Program-made: the position numbers and the translations under genes
Shown: one piece after another, positions 53,867 to 63,700 of the stretch
Numbering within the stretch: position 1 is the stretch's first letter
Layout of the letters: each line of letters starts with the position of its first letter
NCBI RefSeq assembly: GCF_002332425.1
Contig: NZ_NRGS01000005.1
Coordinates: forward strand, 284,114-348,113
Length of the DNA stretch: 64,000 nucleotides
DNA from: Brachybacterium alimentarium
GTDB taxonomy: Bacteria > Actinomycetota > Actinomycetes > Actinomycetales > Dermabacteraceae
Reading direction: 5' to 3'
Notes under the pieces: model-generated
Databases searched by the model: none
What the model saw: only the letters and a program-made list of their open reading frames with translations
Told to the model about the DNA's origin: nothing

Positions 53867-54691
53867 ATGACCTCTTCTGCAGCAGATTCCGCCTCCTCGT
53901 CCGCGTCGTCGTCCGCTCCGGGCGCACCGTCCGCGGATGCGCTGACCGCTGTCGTTACGGGAGCCTCCTCGGGCATCGGCCGCGCCACCGCCGCCCGCCT
54001 GGTCGCCGACGGATGGCGGGTGCTGGCGGTCGCCCGCCGCGAGGAGAAGCTCGAGCAGCTCGCCGCCGACACCGGCTGCGAGGTGCTCGCGGTGGACGTC
54101 ACCTCGGACGAGTCCGTCCAGGGGCTCGTGGCCCGCACCGAGGAGCTGTTCGGCGGCTCCCTGAACGCGGTCGTCCACGTTGCGGGAGGGGCCCTCGGCG
54201 TCGAGCACGCGGCCGACGCGGACCTCGAGAAGTGGCAGCGCATGTACGACATCAACGTGCTCGGTGCTGTCCGCGTCACCCGCGCGCTGCTGCCCGCGAT
54301 CCGGGAGAGCCGGCGCGGGGACCTGCTGTTCGTCACCTCCGTCGCCGCGCAGGAGGCCTACCCGGGCGGTTCCGGGTACAACGCGGCCAAGGCCGGGGAG
54401 CACATGCTGGCCAATGCCCTGCGGCTCGAGCTGAACGGCGAGCCGATCCGGGTCATCGAGATCGCCCCTGGCATGGTGCGCACCGAGGAGTTCTCGCTCG
54501 TGCGGCTCGGGGACCAGGATGCGGCGGACAAGGTCTACGACGGTGTCGAGCGACCGCTGACCGCGGAGGACTGCGCCGACGTCATCTCGTACGCGTTGGG
54601 CGCTCCGCACCACGTGAACCTCGATCTGGTCACCGTCCGGCCGCTGGCACAGGCGGCCGCGCACCGCGTCGCCCGCCACCAAGGGGTCTGA
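53867..54691 (+). CDS. SDR family oxidoreductase
   Basis: Short-chain dehydrogenase of 274 residues. The NADP-binding loop is VVTGASSGIGRATAAR, and the active site has Ser in LFVTSVAAQ and Tyr-x-x-x-Lys in SGYNAAKAG. A Ser/Ala-rich N-terminal 25 residues precede the domain. It has the C-terminal layout of the YdfG-type 3-hydroxy acid dehydrogenases. Substrate unknown. Stop overlaps the next ABC gene by one base (TGATG). Confidence 0.88.
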   Translation: MTSSAADSASSSASSSAPGAPSADALTAVVTGASSGIGRATAARLVADGWRVLAVARREEKLEQLAADTGCEVLAVDVTSDESVQGLVARTEELFGGSLNAVVHVAGGALGVEHAADADLEKWQRMYDINVLGAVRVTRALLPAIRESRRGDLLFVTSVAAQEAYPGGSGYNAAKAGEHMLANALRLELNGEPIRVIEIAPGMVRTEEFSLVRLGDQDAADKVYDGVERPLTAEDCADVISYALGAPHHVNLDLVTVRPLAQAAAHRVARHQGV

Positions 54692-56568
54692 TGACGGCCG
54701 GGGGCATGGGGCTCGCAGGCGGCATGGGCAGAGGGATGCGCGGCGGCGGACCGCGGGGCCCGCAGCAGAAGCTGGAGCCTGGTCAGCGACCGGACACACG
54801 TCGCGTGCTCTCCCTGTTCGCCCCCTACCGCGGCACTCTGCTCGTGGTGCTCGCCCTCATCGCCCTCGGCGCCGCGGCCGGGGTCGTCTCCCCGTTCCTG
54901 ATCCGGGAGATCGTCGACGTCGCCCTGCCGGAGCAGCGGGCGGACGTGCTCGGCTGGTCCGTCGGCGGACTGGTCGCGGTGACCGTGGTCTCCAGCGCCC
55001 TCGGCGTCAGCCAGGCGATGCTGTCGACCCGGGTGGGCCAGGCGGTCATGCACGATCTGCGCGTCTCCGTCTACGCGCACCTGCAGCGCATCGGGCTCGG
55101 ATTCTTCACGCGCACCCGCACCGGCGAGATCCAGTCCCGCATCTTCTCCGACATCGGATCCATGCAGGCCGTGGTCACCTCGGTGATGACCCAGATCGTC
55201 TCCTCCGCGGCCGGCGTGCTGATGGCACTGGTGGCGATGGTCGCCCTCGACTGGCGCCTCACGCTGTTCTCCCTCGTCGCCCTGCCGCTCGCGGTGTGGA
55301 TGAACCGACGGGTGGGCCGACGCCGACGCGAGATCGTGCGCATTCGCCAGGAGAAGGCCGCAGACCTCTCCGCGGGCATCCAGGAGTCGCTGTCGGTTTC
55401 GGGGATCCTCCTGGGCCTGACCATGGGGCGCTCGCAGGCCCTCACCGAGGCCTTCACCGATGACTCCCGGGGTCTCGCCGATCTCGAGGTGCGCTCGGAG
55501 ATGGCCGGTCGCTGGCAGATGGCTGTCTTCACCACGCTGATGGCCCTGTTCCCGGCGCTGACGTACCTGTTGGGCGGCCACCTCCTGTTCGCCGACCCCA
55601 GCGGCAGCGGCGTCACCATCGGCACCCTGGTCGCCTTCATCGCCCTGCAGTCCGGGCTGTTCCCCCAGATCAACGGTCTGCTGCGGGTCGCCACCCAGGT
55701 CAACAGCTCGCTCGCCCTGTTCACCCGGGTCTTCGAATACCTCGACATCCCGGTGAGCATCCAGGATGCGCCCGACGCGGTCGCCCTCGACGCCGACGAG
55801 GTGCGCGGTGTGATCCGCTTCGAGGGCGTCACCTTCGCCTATCCCGGCGCCGATGCCCCTGCGCTGGACGACGTGGATCTCGTGGCGCCGGCGGGGAAGC
55901 ACACAGCGCTGGTGGGGGCCACCGGCTCGGGCAAGACCAGCACCGGCTATCTCATGGCGCGGCTGTACGACCCCGACTCCGGACGGATCACCCTGGACGG
56001 CCACGATCTGCGGAAGATCACCCGCAGCTCCCTGGCGGACAGCCTCGGCGTCGTCACCCAGGAGACCTACCTGCTGCACTCCACGATCGCCGAGAACCTG
56101 CGGTTCGCACGGCCCGACGCCAGCGACGAGGAGGTGGAGCGGGCCTGCCGGATCGCGCAGATCCATGACCACGTCGTCGGCCTCCCAGAGGGCTACGCCA
56201 CGGTGGTGGGGGAGCGCGGCTACCGCTTCTCCGGCGGGGAGAAGCAGCGACTCGCGCTGGCCCGCACGATCCTCCGCGACCCGCCCGTGCTCCTGCTGGA
56301 CGAGGCGACCTCAGCGCTCGACGTCGCGACCGAGCGGGCGATGTCCGGCGCGCTGGACGCCGTCGCGCGGGGACGGACCACGATCTCGATCGCACACCGC
56401 CTCTCGACCGTGCGCCGCGCCGACCAGATCCTGGTCATGTCGCACGGGCAGATCGTCGAACGCGGGACCTACGACGAGCTGGTCACCCGCGGGGGAGTGT
56501 TCGCGCAGCTCGCAGCGCAGGACTCGGACCAGGAGGACGGCGCGCCGGTGCCGGAGCCTGGGACCTGA
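54691..56568 (+). CDS. ABC exporter, fused membrane and ATPase half-transporter
   Basis: Single-chain half-transporter of 625 residues that works as a dimer. A Gly/Met-rich start is followed by six membrane helices (about 40-340) and the ATPase: Walker A GATGSGKTSTG, signature RFSGGEKQRLALAR, Walker B VLLLDEATSALD, switch His in SIAHRLSTV. It is in the multidrug/lipid exporter class (MsbA/LmrA-like). ATG 54691 overlaps the SDR stop. Substrate unknown. Confidence 0.92.
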   Translation: MTAGGMGLAGGMGRGMRGGGPRGPQQKLEPGQRPDTRRVLSLFAPYRGTLLVVLALIALGAAAGVVSPFLIREIVDVALPEQRADVLGWSVGGLVAVTVVSSALGVSQAMLSTRVGQAVMHDLRVSVYAHLQRIGLGFFTRTRTGEIQSRIFSDIGSMQAVVTSVMTQIVSSAAGVLMALVAMVALDWRLTLFSLVALPLAVWMNRRVGRRRREIVRIRQEKAADLSAGIQESLSVSGILLGLTMGRSQALTEAFTDDSRGLADLEVRSEMAGRWQMAVFTTLMALFPALTYLLGGHLLFADPSGSGVTIGTLVAFIALQSGLFPQINGLLRVATQVNSSLALFTRVFEYLDIPVSIQDAPDAVALDADEVRGVIRFEGVTFAYPGADAPALDDVDLVAPAGKHTALVGATGSGKTSTGYLMARLYDPDSGRITLDGHDLRKITRSSLADSLGVVTQETYLLHSTIAENLRFARPDASDEEVERACRIAQIHDHVVGLPEGYATVVGERGYRFSGGEKQRLALARTILRDPPVLLLDEATSALDVATERAMSGALDAVARGRTTISIAHRLSTVRRADQILVMSHGQIVERGTYDELVTRGGVFAQLAAQDSDQEDGAPVPEPGT

Positions 56569-56575
56569 CGTCGCC

Positions 56576-56722
56576 GGGCCTGTCGACGATCGCACCGGCG
56601 GCGTCGACGATCGCGCCGGGCCTGTCGACGATCGCACCGGCGGCGTTGACGATCGCGCCGGGCCGGTCGATGACCATGCCGGCGCTGTCGACGATGATCT
56701 CGGGCGCGTCTACGACGAAAGG
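56576..56722. repeat. Seven 21-bp tandem repeats after the ABC gene
   Basis: Seven units of exactly 21 bp start at 56576. Read in one plus-strand frame (not that of the ABC gene) they give Gly-Pro-Val-Asp-Asp-Arg-Thr, Gly-Gly-Val-Asp-Asp-Arg-Ala and variants, with an alternating two-form pattern. The frame is open but no start or ribosome site precedes it, so I call it repeat DNA rather than a gene. The remaining gap to 56907 shows nothing else. Confidence 0.85.
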
Positions 56723-56907
56723 CGGGGGGAGAGCACGGGGATGTCCGCCTCCCGCGGGATGTGCGCGGCTCGCCGCCGGGAGAGGATTCTCGGAGTGTTC
56801 GAGCAGACGCCTGCGAGCAGAGACCCGGCTGGAGCAGGGAATCGAGCGGGACTCGGCACGGCCTCCCGTTCGGCGGCCGGTGCCCACCACGGAGGAAGGA
56901 CAGCAGG

Positions 56908-57132
56908 ATGACGACGACGCAGCTGCACAGCCCGTCGCGCGCACGGCGCCGGGGCAAGCCGGCGGTCGGCCGCCCGTCGCTCTTCGTCCTGCTGCTGGGC
57001 TTCGCTGCGCTCGGCGTGATGGGCCTGCTCATCGCCGGTCCCAGCCTCGGGGTGCCGGTGTCGATCGGTGCGGCGGCCGGGCTGATGGGTCTGGTCGCCT
57101 TCGCCTGGGTGGTCGCGGGCCCGCGGCTCTGA
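56908..57132 (+). CDS. Small two-helix membrane protein
   Basis: Protein of 74 residues. A basic, Ser/Arg-rich N-terminus (about 25 residues) is followed by two hydrophobic segments (LFVLLLGFAALGVMGLLIAGP and IGAAAGLMGLVAFAWVVAGP). ATG 56908 has GGAAGGA upstream. I do not recognise the family; similar small double-helix proteins are common near actinobacterial transport genes. Confidence 0.65.
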   Translation: MTTTQLHSPSRARRRGKPAVGRPSLFVLLLGFAALGVMGLLIAGPSLGVPVSIGAAAGLMGLVAFAWVVAGPRL

Positions 57133-57197
57133 GCTGCCGGACCGACCGGGCCGGCTGACCAGGCGGAGAGGGGACTCTTCGCGGGTGAGGGCGCAGC

Positions 57198-57222
57198 TAC
57201 CGACGACGTGGGCTCGTCGGTA
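57198..57222. terminator. Hairpin between convergent small genes
   Basis: TACCGACGA (57198-57206) pairs with TCGTCGGTA (57214-57222), a perfect 9-bp stem between the small membrane protein gene and the ferredoxin gene. Confidence 0.55.
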
Positions 57223-57278
57223 CGGGGACGGACGTCTCGATCTCCCGAGCTGATGCCGATCGACCAGATGTCGATCGA

Positions 57279-57551
57279 TCAGATGTCGATCTCGATCTCG
57301 CCCTCGCCGCGCGACACGCACGTGATCATCTGGTCCTCGTGCTCGTCGTCCATGAGGAACTCGTCCATGTGCTCGACCTCGCCCGAGACCAGCGGGACCA
57401 CGCAGGTCCCGCACACGCCTCCTTCGCAGGAGTAGTCCATGTCGATGCCGGCGTCGAGCAGAGCCTGCAGGAGGGATTGGCCCTCCTCGACCTCGACCGT
57501 CATCCCGGACTTGAGGCACTTGGCGGTGAACGGCTCTCCGAACAGCGACAT
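57279..57551 (-). CDS. Plant-type [2Fe-2S] ferredoxin
   Basis: Small electron carrier of 90 residues. Cluster ligands are Cys42, Cys47, Cys50 (CEGGVCGTC) and Cys78 (ITCVS). It matches the C-terminal ferredoxin domain of phthalate/vanillate oxygenase reductases, but stands alone with no reductase in reach. I start at ATG 57551, where the fold begins; longer in-frame readings are Arg-rich. Its stop lies in a short GATCGAYCAGATGTC repeat (57247-57285). Confidence 0.85.
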   Translation of the reverse strand: MSLFGEPFTAKCLKSGMTVEVEEGQSLLQALLDAGIDMDYSCEGGVCGTCVVPLVSGEVEHMDEFLMDDEHEDQMITCVSRGEGEIEIDI

Positions 57552-57701
57552 CTCGCTCCTTCTGCGTCGATCGCCCCGTGGGGCACAACCGTGGGACGTC
57601 CAGTTTCCCACGGGGGCGGCACGAGCCGGGAGTGAGGCCTGCCTCACTTCGGAGCGGCAGGTCGCGGGACGGCGCGGATCCACCAGGTCTCGGAGGACGG
57701 G

Positions 57702-58013
57702 TCAGTCCGCGTCCGTCGACCCCTCGGGGCCGATGGCCGGGCCGATCTCGAGCGGGAGGCTCCACATGCTGTCCTCGCCCGTCCGGGTGCCGGGCGGCGA
57801 GGGATCGAGGGCGAGCGCGGCCGGCCCGAAGGTCAGTACCAGCAGGGCGGAGGCGCCGAGCGCTGCGGCGCCGGCGGTGGCCCGACGGCCCAGGCGCGAT
57901 GCGGGCTGGGGCACGATCTCGCGGCGGGACGTCGTCTCGAATGCCTCCGAGGCGCGGTCGGACGTGGAGGGCTCTGTCGGCGGGCGGTGTGCACCGCGGC
58001 GTTCGTCGTCCAT
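57702..58013 (-). CDS. Small membrane or secreted protein, unknown
   Basis: Protein of 103 residues: a polar N-terminus of about 45 residues, one hydrophobic segment (ATAGAAALGASALLVLTFGPAALA), and an acidic Pro/Gly-rich C-terminus. Not recognised. It is divergent from the two-component operon downstream and may be a cell-surface input for it, which is only a guess from position. Confidence 0.55.
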   Translation of the reverse strand: MDDERRGAHRPPTEPSTSDRASEAFETTSRREIVPQPASRLGRRATAGAAALGASALLVLTFGPAALALDPSPPGTRTGEDSMWSLPLEIGPAIGPEGSTDAD

Positions 58014-58219
58014 GTCAGCTCCTTCTCCGGGGCCTGCCGGCTCTCTGCCGATGCCCCCATCTCAGATCCTCGACCTGTGCTCACCCTGTGCGTGCGGACC
58101 GGGTTCTCTGTGACATGGCCGCCCGGACCCCGCAACGCGTGGTCGAGCGTGCCTGCGGGGCTAGTGTCGACACGACATCCGTCATCGCCGTTCACCGATC
58201 CCTCACCAGGAGCCCGCCA

Positions 58220-58963
58220 GTGTCCGACTCCGCGAAGTCCGCTCTCGCCGCACTGCCCGCGCTCGCGCACCCCGACGGCAGCCCCGTCCGGGTGCTCGTG
58301 GTCGAGGACGAGCCGACCATCGCCGATCTGCTGCGGTTCCCGCTGCAGATGGTGGGCTGGGAGGTGACGCTGAGCGGCGACGGGCTGGCCGCGGTGCGAC
58401 TGGCACGGGAACGGATGCCCGACGTCCTCGTCCTCGATCGGATGCTGCCGGGGATCGACGGGGTCGAGGTGCTGCGTCGGATCCGTGCGATGCAGCCCGA
58501 CATCCCTGCCCTGCTGCTGACCGCCATGGACGCCCCCTCCGATCGCATCGATGGTCTCGCTGCCGGCGCCGACGACTACGTGACCAAGCCGTTCACGATC
58601 GAGGAGGTGCTGCTGCGCCTGCATCGCCTGGTCCAGCGCTCCGGCGCGGTGGCGCAGGGCAGCAACGAGCTCGTGGGCGGGGATCTGGTGATGAACCTCG
58701 ACACCCACGAGGTCTCCCGCAGCGGGGAGGCCGTCGCGCTGACCGCCACCCAGTTCCAGCTGCTGCACTACCTCATGGAGAACCCGCAGAAGGTGCTGTC
58801 GAAGACGCAGATCCTCGAGGCGGTGTGGAACTACGACTTCGGCGGCCAGGCCAACATCGTCGAGCTGTACATCTCCTACCTGCGCAAGCGGATCGATCTC
58901 GGCCGCGAGCCGATGATCCATACCGTGCGCGGTGCCGGTTATGTGCTCAAGCCGGCTTTCTGA
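58220..58963 (+). CDS. Response regulator, OmpR family
   Basis: DNA-binding response regulator of 247 residues. The receiver domain has VVEDEPT, Asp73 in LVLDRMLPG and Lys123 in VTKPFTI; the winged helix ends with VRGAGYVLKP. About 20 residues precede the receiver, longer than usual. GTG 58220 has AGGAG upstream. The kinase gene starts 10 bases after the stop. It resembles the TrcR/MprA group, without certainty; target genes are not evident. Confidence 0.9.
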   Translation: MSDSAKSALAALPALAHPDGSPVRVLVVEDEPTIADLLRFPLQMVGWEVTLSGDGLAAVRLARERMPDVLVLDRMLPGIDGVEVLRRIRAMQPDIPALLLTAMDAPSDRIDGLAAGADDYVTKPFTIEEVLLRLHRLVQRSGAVAQGSNELVGGDLVMNLDTHEVSRSGEAVALTATQFQLLHYLMENPQKVLSKTQILEAVWNYDFGGQANIVELYISYLRKRIDLGREPMIHTVRGAGYVLKPAF

Positions 58964-58973
58964 GGGGCATACG

Positions 58974-60494
58974 GTGAGCACCGTCCCGTCGTCGACGGAG
59001 GGCTCCGCCCCCGACGCTCTCCCCGGCCGTCGGCGAGCCGGGCTGCGGACCACGCTGGTGGCCCTACTGGTCGTGACGGTCGCCGTGGTGTGCCTGGCGC
59101 TGGGCCTGCTGACCCACGCGAGCCTCAGCAACCAGCTCGACGCGGAGCTCGATGCCCAGCTGCAGCGCGCCGCCGATCGTGCCGTCGGCCGCGAGCAGCT
59201 GCAGGACGCTGGTCCCACCGAAGCACCGGACCCGCACGGGCCGCCGTCCGGCGAGGGCCCGGACAGCGGAGAGTTCGAGCTCACCGCCCGTGGCGAGCGC
59301 AAGGGCGGGAGCGGCGGCACGCTCGACTCGGCCGTCTGGCGCGATCAGGACGGTGAGGTGCGCGAGCTCCCCGCCGCGGACCTCCGTGAGCTCGAGGGGG
59401 TGATGGCGGAGGCCGAGCGCGCTGGGGCGGCGCCGGTGTCCCTCTCCCTCGGCACGTACCGGGTGGTCGTGCGCCCGGTCGACCAGGGCGCCGTCGTCGT
59501 CACCGGGCTGCCGACCGATTCCCTGCGCTCGACGCTGCTGCGCCTGGACCTCACCCTGCTGGCCGCCGGGGCCGTCGCGCTCGCCGTGACCGGCATCGGC
59601 GGGTCACTCATCATCCGTCGCACCCTGCGCCCGCTCGAAGGCGTCGCCGATCTCGCCTCCGATGTGGCCCGCACACCGCTGGGCAGCGGGACCGTGAGCA
59701 TCGACGGTCGCGTGCCCGTCGAGCACTCGACCCCGGGGACCGAGGTGGGGGACGTCGGCCGGGCTCTGAACCTCCTGCTGGACAACGTGGAGGAGGCGAT
59801 CGAGGTGCGCCAGCGCAGCGAGGACGGGATGCGCCGTTTCATCGCGGACGCCTCCCACGAGCTGCGCACGCCGCTGACCGCGATCCGCGGCTACACCGAG
59901 ATGCTGCGGCTGACCGAGGACCTCGGCGAGCGCGGCCAGCAGTCCGTGGACCGGCTCGAGGTGCAGTCCGCCCGGATGACCTCGCTCGTGGAGGACCTGC
60001 TGCTCCTGACCCGGCTCGACGACCGAGCTCCGCAGGTCCAGGACGAGGTGGACCTCGGCGAGATCGCCCTGGAGGCCGTGATGGACGCCCGCGCCGCCGC
60101 CCAGGACCACCCGGTGGACGTGCGCGTGCCCGACGAGCCCGTCGTGGTGCTCGGGGATCCCCGTCAGCTCAGCCAGGTCGTCGCGAACCTGCTGTCCAAC
60201 GCGCGCAAGCACACCCCGGAGGGCACCGAGATCGAGGTGAAGCTGCGCTCGCAGGAGGGACGGGCGGAGCTGACGGTCCTCGATGCAGGACCCGGCATCG
60301 ACCCTGCGCTGGTCCCCGAGGTGTTCTCGCGGTTCACCCGTGCCGACCGCGCCCGCTCCGGTGCCGAGGGCACGACGGGCCTGGGGCTGTCCATCGTCCG
60401 GGCGATCGCCGAGGCGCACCACGGCACCATCGACCTCAGCTCCTCGCCCGGTCGCACCGTGTTCACCGTGTCTCTTCCGCTCGCGGGCGGATGA
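58974..60494 (+). CDS. Sensor histidine kinase
   Basis: Membrane kinase of 506 residues from GTG. Two membrane helices (about 25-47 and 192-214) flank an extracellular domain of about 145 residues rich in Asp, Glu and Pro. A HAMP domain (about 215-285), HisKA with His295 (ADASHELRTPLTAI) and HATPase_c (NLLSNARKHT, DAGPGI, TGLGLSIV) follow. Partner of the preceding response regulator. Its stop codon is within the ileS promoter. Confidence 0.92.
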   Translation: MSTVPSSTEGSAPDALPGRRRAGLRTTLVALLVVTVAVVCLALGLLTHASLSNQLDAELDAQLQRAADRAVGREQLQDAGPTEAPDPHGPPSGEGPDSGEFELTARGERKGGSGGTLDSAVWRDQDGEVRELPAADLRELEGVMAEAERAGAAPVSLSLGTYRVVVRPVDQGAVVVTGLPTDSLRSTLLRLDLTLLAAGAVALAVTGIGGSLIIRRTLRPLEGVADLASDVARTPLGSGTVSIDGRVPVEHSTPGTEVGDVGRALNLLLDNVEEAIEVRQRSEDGMRRFIADASHELRTPLTAIRGYTEMLRLTEDLGERGQQSVDRLEVQSARMTSLVEDLLLLTRLDDRAPQVQDEVDLGEIALEAVMDARAAAQDHPVDVRVPDEPVVVLGDPRQLSQVVANLLSNARKHTPEGTEIEVKLRSQEGRAELTVLDAGPGIDPALVPEVFSRFTRADRARSGAEGTTGLGLSIVRAIAEAHHGTIDLSSSPGRTVFTVSLPLAGG

Positions 60495-60519
60495 CCACGC
60501 AGCAGCCGCCGCGTACACT
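60491..60519 (+). promoter_or_regulatory. ileS promoter
   Basis: ATGACC (60491-60496) and TACACT (60514-60519) with 17-bp spacing fit a housekeeping promoter. The -35 overlaps the kinase stop codon. Transcription would start near 60526, at the head of the T-box leader. Confidence 0.55.
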
Positions 60520-60525
60520 GGCCCG

Positions 60526-60784
60526 CATCGGCATCGACCCGGCCATCACCGGAGAGCCGCGGGAAGAACAGCCCGTCGCCCGCTCGCGGGCGCAGGTCCA
60601 GTAGAACCCGCCGGGACCAGCCCGTCATCGCTGAGGAACAAGGGGGCGCCCCTGCATCGGTCCGCCGGTGCGGACCAGGCGTCAACCGAGGTGGTACCGC
60701 GCCACCGGCCCTGCGCCGGAGAGCGTCCTCGGACATCGTGATGTCCCAGCCGTCGTCCCCTGTTCTTCCTCGGAGGTCCGTCCC
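60526..60784 (+). promoter_or_regulatory. T-box riboswitch (isoleucine)
   Basis: The 259-base leader of ileS carries the T-box sequence AACCGAGGTGGTACCGCG (60684-60701), whose TGGT pairs with the ACCA end of uncharged tRNA-Ile. Upstream, CCATCACCGGAGAGCC holds the ATC specifier (60545-60547), followed by GGGAAGAAC and CAGTAGAACCC, all as in the ultrashort stem I leaders of actinobacterial ileS. The ribosome site CGGAGGT (60771-60777) close to the ATG suggests control of translation rather than of termination. Confidence 0.93.
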
Positions 60785-63700
60785 ATGGTCTACCCGGTCA
60801 GCGGAGACCCGCTCGTCCCCTCGCCGAACCTGCCCGCGCTCGAGAACGCCATCCAGGAGTTCTGGCGGACCGACGACACCTTCCGCGCCTCGATCGCCCA
60901 GCGCGAGGGCGCCGAGGAGTTCGTCTTCTACGACGGCCCTCCCTTCGCCAACGGTCTGCCCCACTACGGCCACCTGCTGACCGGTTTCGTCAAGGACGTC
61001 ATCCCGCGTTTCCGCACGATGTGCGGCGACAAGGTCGATCGCCGCTTCGGCTGGGACACCCACGGCCTGCCCGCCGAGCTCGAGGCGATGCGAGAGCTCG
61101 GCATGACCGAGAAGTCCGAGATCGAGGAGATGGGCCTGCAGGCCTTCAACAACGCCGCGCGCAACTCGGTGCTGAAGTACACGAAGGAGTGGGAGGACTA
61201 CGTCACCCGCCAGGCCCGCTGGGTCGACTTCGAGAACGACTACAAGACCCTCGACGTCACGTTCATGGAGTCCGTGCTGTGGGCGTTCAAGACCCTCCAC
61301 GACAAGGGCCGCGCCTACGAGGGCTATTACGTGCTGCCCTACTGCTGGAAGGACCAGACACCGCTGAGCGCGCACGAGCTGCGCATGGACGACGACGTCT
61401 ATCAGGAGCGCCAGGACCAGACCGTCACGGTCACCTTCCCGTTCGTGGGCGAGAAGGCTCGTGAGCTGGACCTCGAGGGTGTCAAGGCCCTCGCCTGGAC
61501 CACGACACCGTGGACCCTGCCGACGAACTTCTCGCTCGCTGTGGGCCCCGAGCTCGAGTACTCGGTGGTCGCCGCCGGTCCGCTCGGCGCGGCCGACGGC
61601 ACCGCCGCCGGGGAGGGCCGCTTCCTGATGGCCACGTCGCTCGTCGGCTCCTACGCCAAGGAGCTCGGCTACGAGAGCGCTGAGGACGCCGTGGCCGCGC
61701 TCGACGGGCGCAGGATCACCGGCGAGCTGCTCGAGCACGTCCAGTACGAGCCACTGTGGACCATCTACTCCGAGGACCGCGAGAAGTGGGGAACGCAGAA
61801 CGCCTGGATCGTCACGGTCGCGGACTACGTCTCCACCGACGACGGCACCGGCGTCGTCCATCAGGCCACCGCCTACGGTGAGATCGACCAGCAGGTCAAC
61901 GCCGAGTACGGCATCCCCGTGATCGTCTCGGTGGACGAAGGCGCCCAGTTCCTGGACTACTTCGCCGGCACGGGACTCGACGAGATCGCCGGGGTCCAGG
62001 TGTTCGAGGCGAACCGTCCGATCATCCGCAATCTCCAGCGCGCCGGCCGCCTGCTGCGCGAGGCCAGCTATGTGCACTCCTACCCGCACTGCTGGCGCTG
62101 CCGGAACCCGCTGATCTACAAGGCCGTCAGCTCCTGGTACGTGAAGGTCGCCGATCAGCGCCAGCGCATGCTCGAGCTGAACGAGCAGATCGACTGGGTC
62201 CCCGGCAACGTGAAGGACGGGCAGTTCGGGCGCTGGCTCGAGGGTGCCCGCGACTGGGCGATCTCCCGCAACCGCTACTGGGGCTCCCCGATCCCGGTGT
62301 GGAAGAGCGACGATCCGAACCATCCCCGCGTCGACGTGTACGGCTCTCTGGCCGAGCTCGAGGAGGCCTTCGGCACCCTCCCGCGCGATGAGCACGGCGA
62401 GGTCAACCTCCACCGCCCGTACATCGACGAGCTCACCCGGCCGAACCCGGACGATCCCACCGGGAGCTCGACCATGCGCCGCGTCGAGGAGGTCTTCGAC
62501 GTCTGGTTCGACTCCGGCTCGATGCCCTACGCGCAGGTGCACTACCCCTTCGAGAACACCGACTGGTTCGAGAGCCACAACCCGGCGGACTTCATCGTGG
62601 AGTACATCGGTCAGACCCGCGGCTGGTTCTACGTCATGCACGTGCTCTCCACCGCGCTGTTCGATCGCCCGGCGTTCAAGTCGGTGATCTGCCACGGCAT
62701 CGTGCTCGGCGAGGACGGGCAGAAGATGTCCAAGTCGCTGCGCAACTACCCCGACGTGCGCGAGATGTACGACAAGTACGGGGCGGACGCACTGCGCTGG
62801 TTCCTCATGAGCTCGCCCATCCTGCGCGGCGGCAACCTCATCGTCGACGAGCCGAAGATCCGCGACGCCACACGCCATGTGGTGCTGCCGCTGTGGAACG
62901 TCTGGTACTTCCTGGGGCTGTACGCCAACGCGGCGGGGGAGAAGGACGCACAGGGGCGGCCGACGGGCTACCGGGGTCGGACCCGCTACGAGTCCACCGA
63001 CGTCATGGACACCTACCTCCTGGCACGCACCGGCGACCTGGTGCGGGACGTCAAGGACTCCATGACCGCGCTCGCGATCGCGGACGCGGCCGAGCTGATC
63101 CAGGACTACCTGGACATGCTCACCAACTGGTACGTGCGCCGCTCGCGGGACCGCTTCTGGGAGGGGGACGAGCAGGCCATCGACGTGCTCTCCACCTGCC
63201 TGGAGACGCTCTGCCAGGTGGCCGCACCGCTGCTGCCCATGGTCACCGAGGAGATCTGGAAGCAGCTGACCGGCGGCCGCTCGGTGCACCTCACCGACTG
63301 GCCCGATGCCGATCTCTTCCCCCGCGACGAGGAGCTGGTGGCCCGGATGGATGCCGTGCGCCAGATCGCCGGCGTCGGCAACTCCCTGCGCAAGAAGGAG
63401 CAGCTGCGTGCACGCCTGCCGCTCGCGGAGCTCACCGTGGTCCATCACGATCCGACCGGGCTCGAGGCCTTCTCGGCGCTCATCGCCGACGAGCTCAACG
63501 TCAAGTCCGTGCGTCTGCTGGACGTGGCGAGCCAGGAGGCCCAGGGCATGGGCGTCGAGCAGCGTCTGAGCGTGAACGCCCGTGCTGCGGGCCCGCGTCT
63601 GGGCAAGCAGGTCCAGACGGTCATCAAGGGCGCGAAGAGCGGCGACTGGTCGCTCGACGAGGCGGGCGTGGTCACCTCCGGCGGCATCGAGCTGGCAGCG

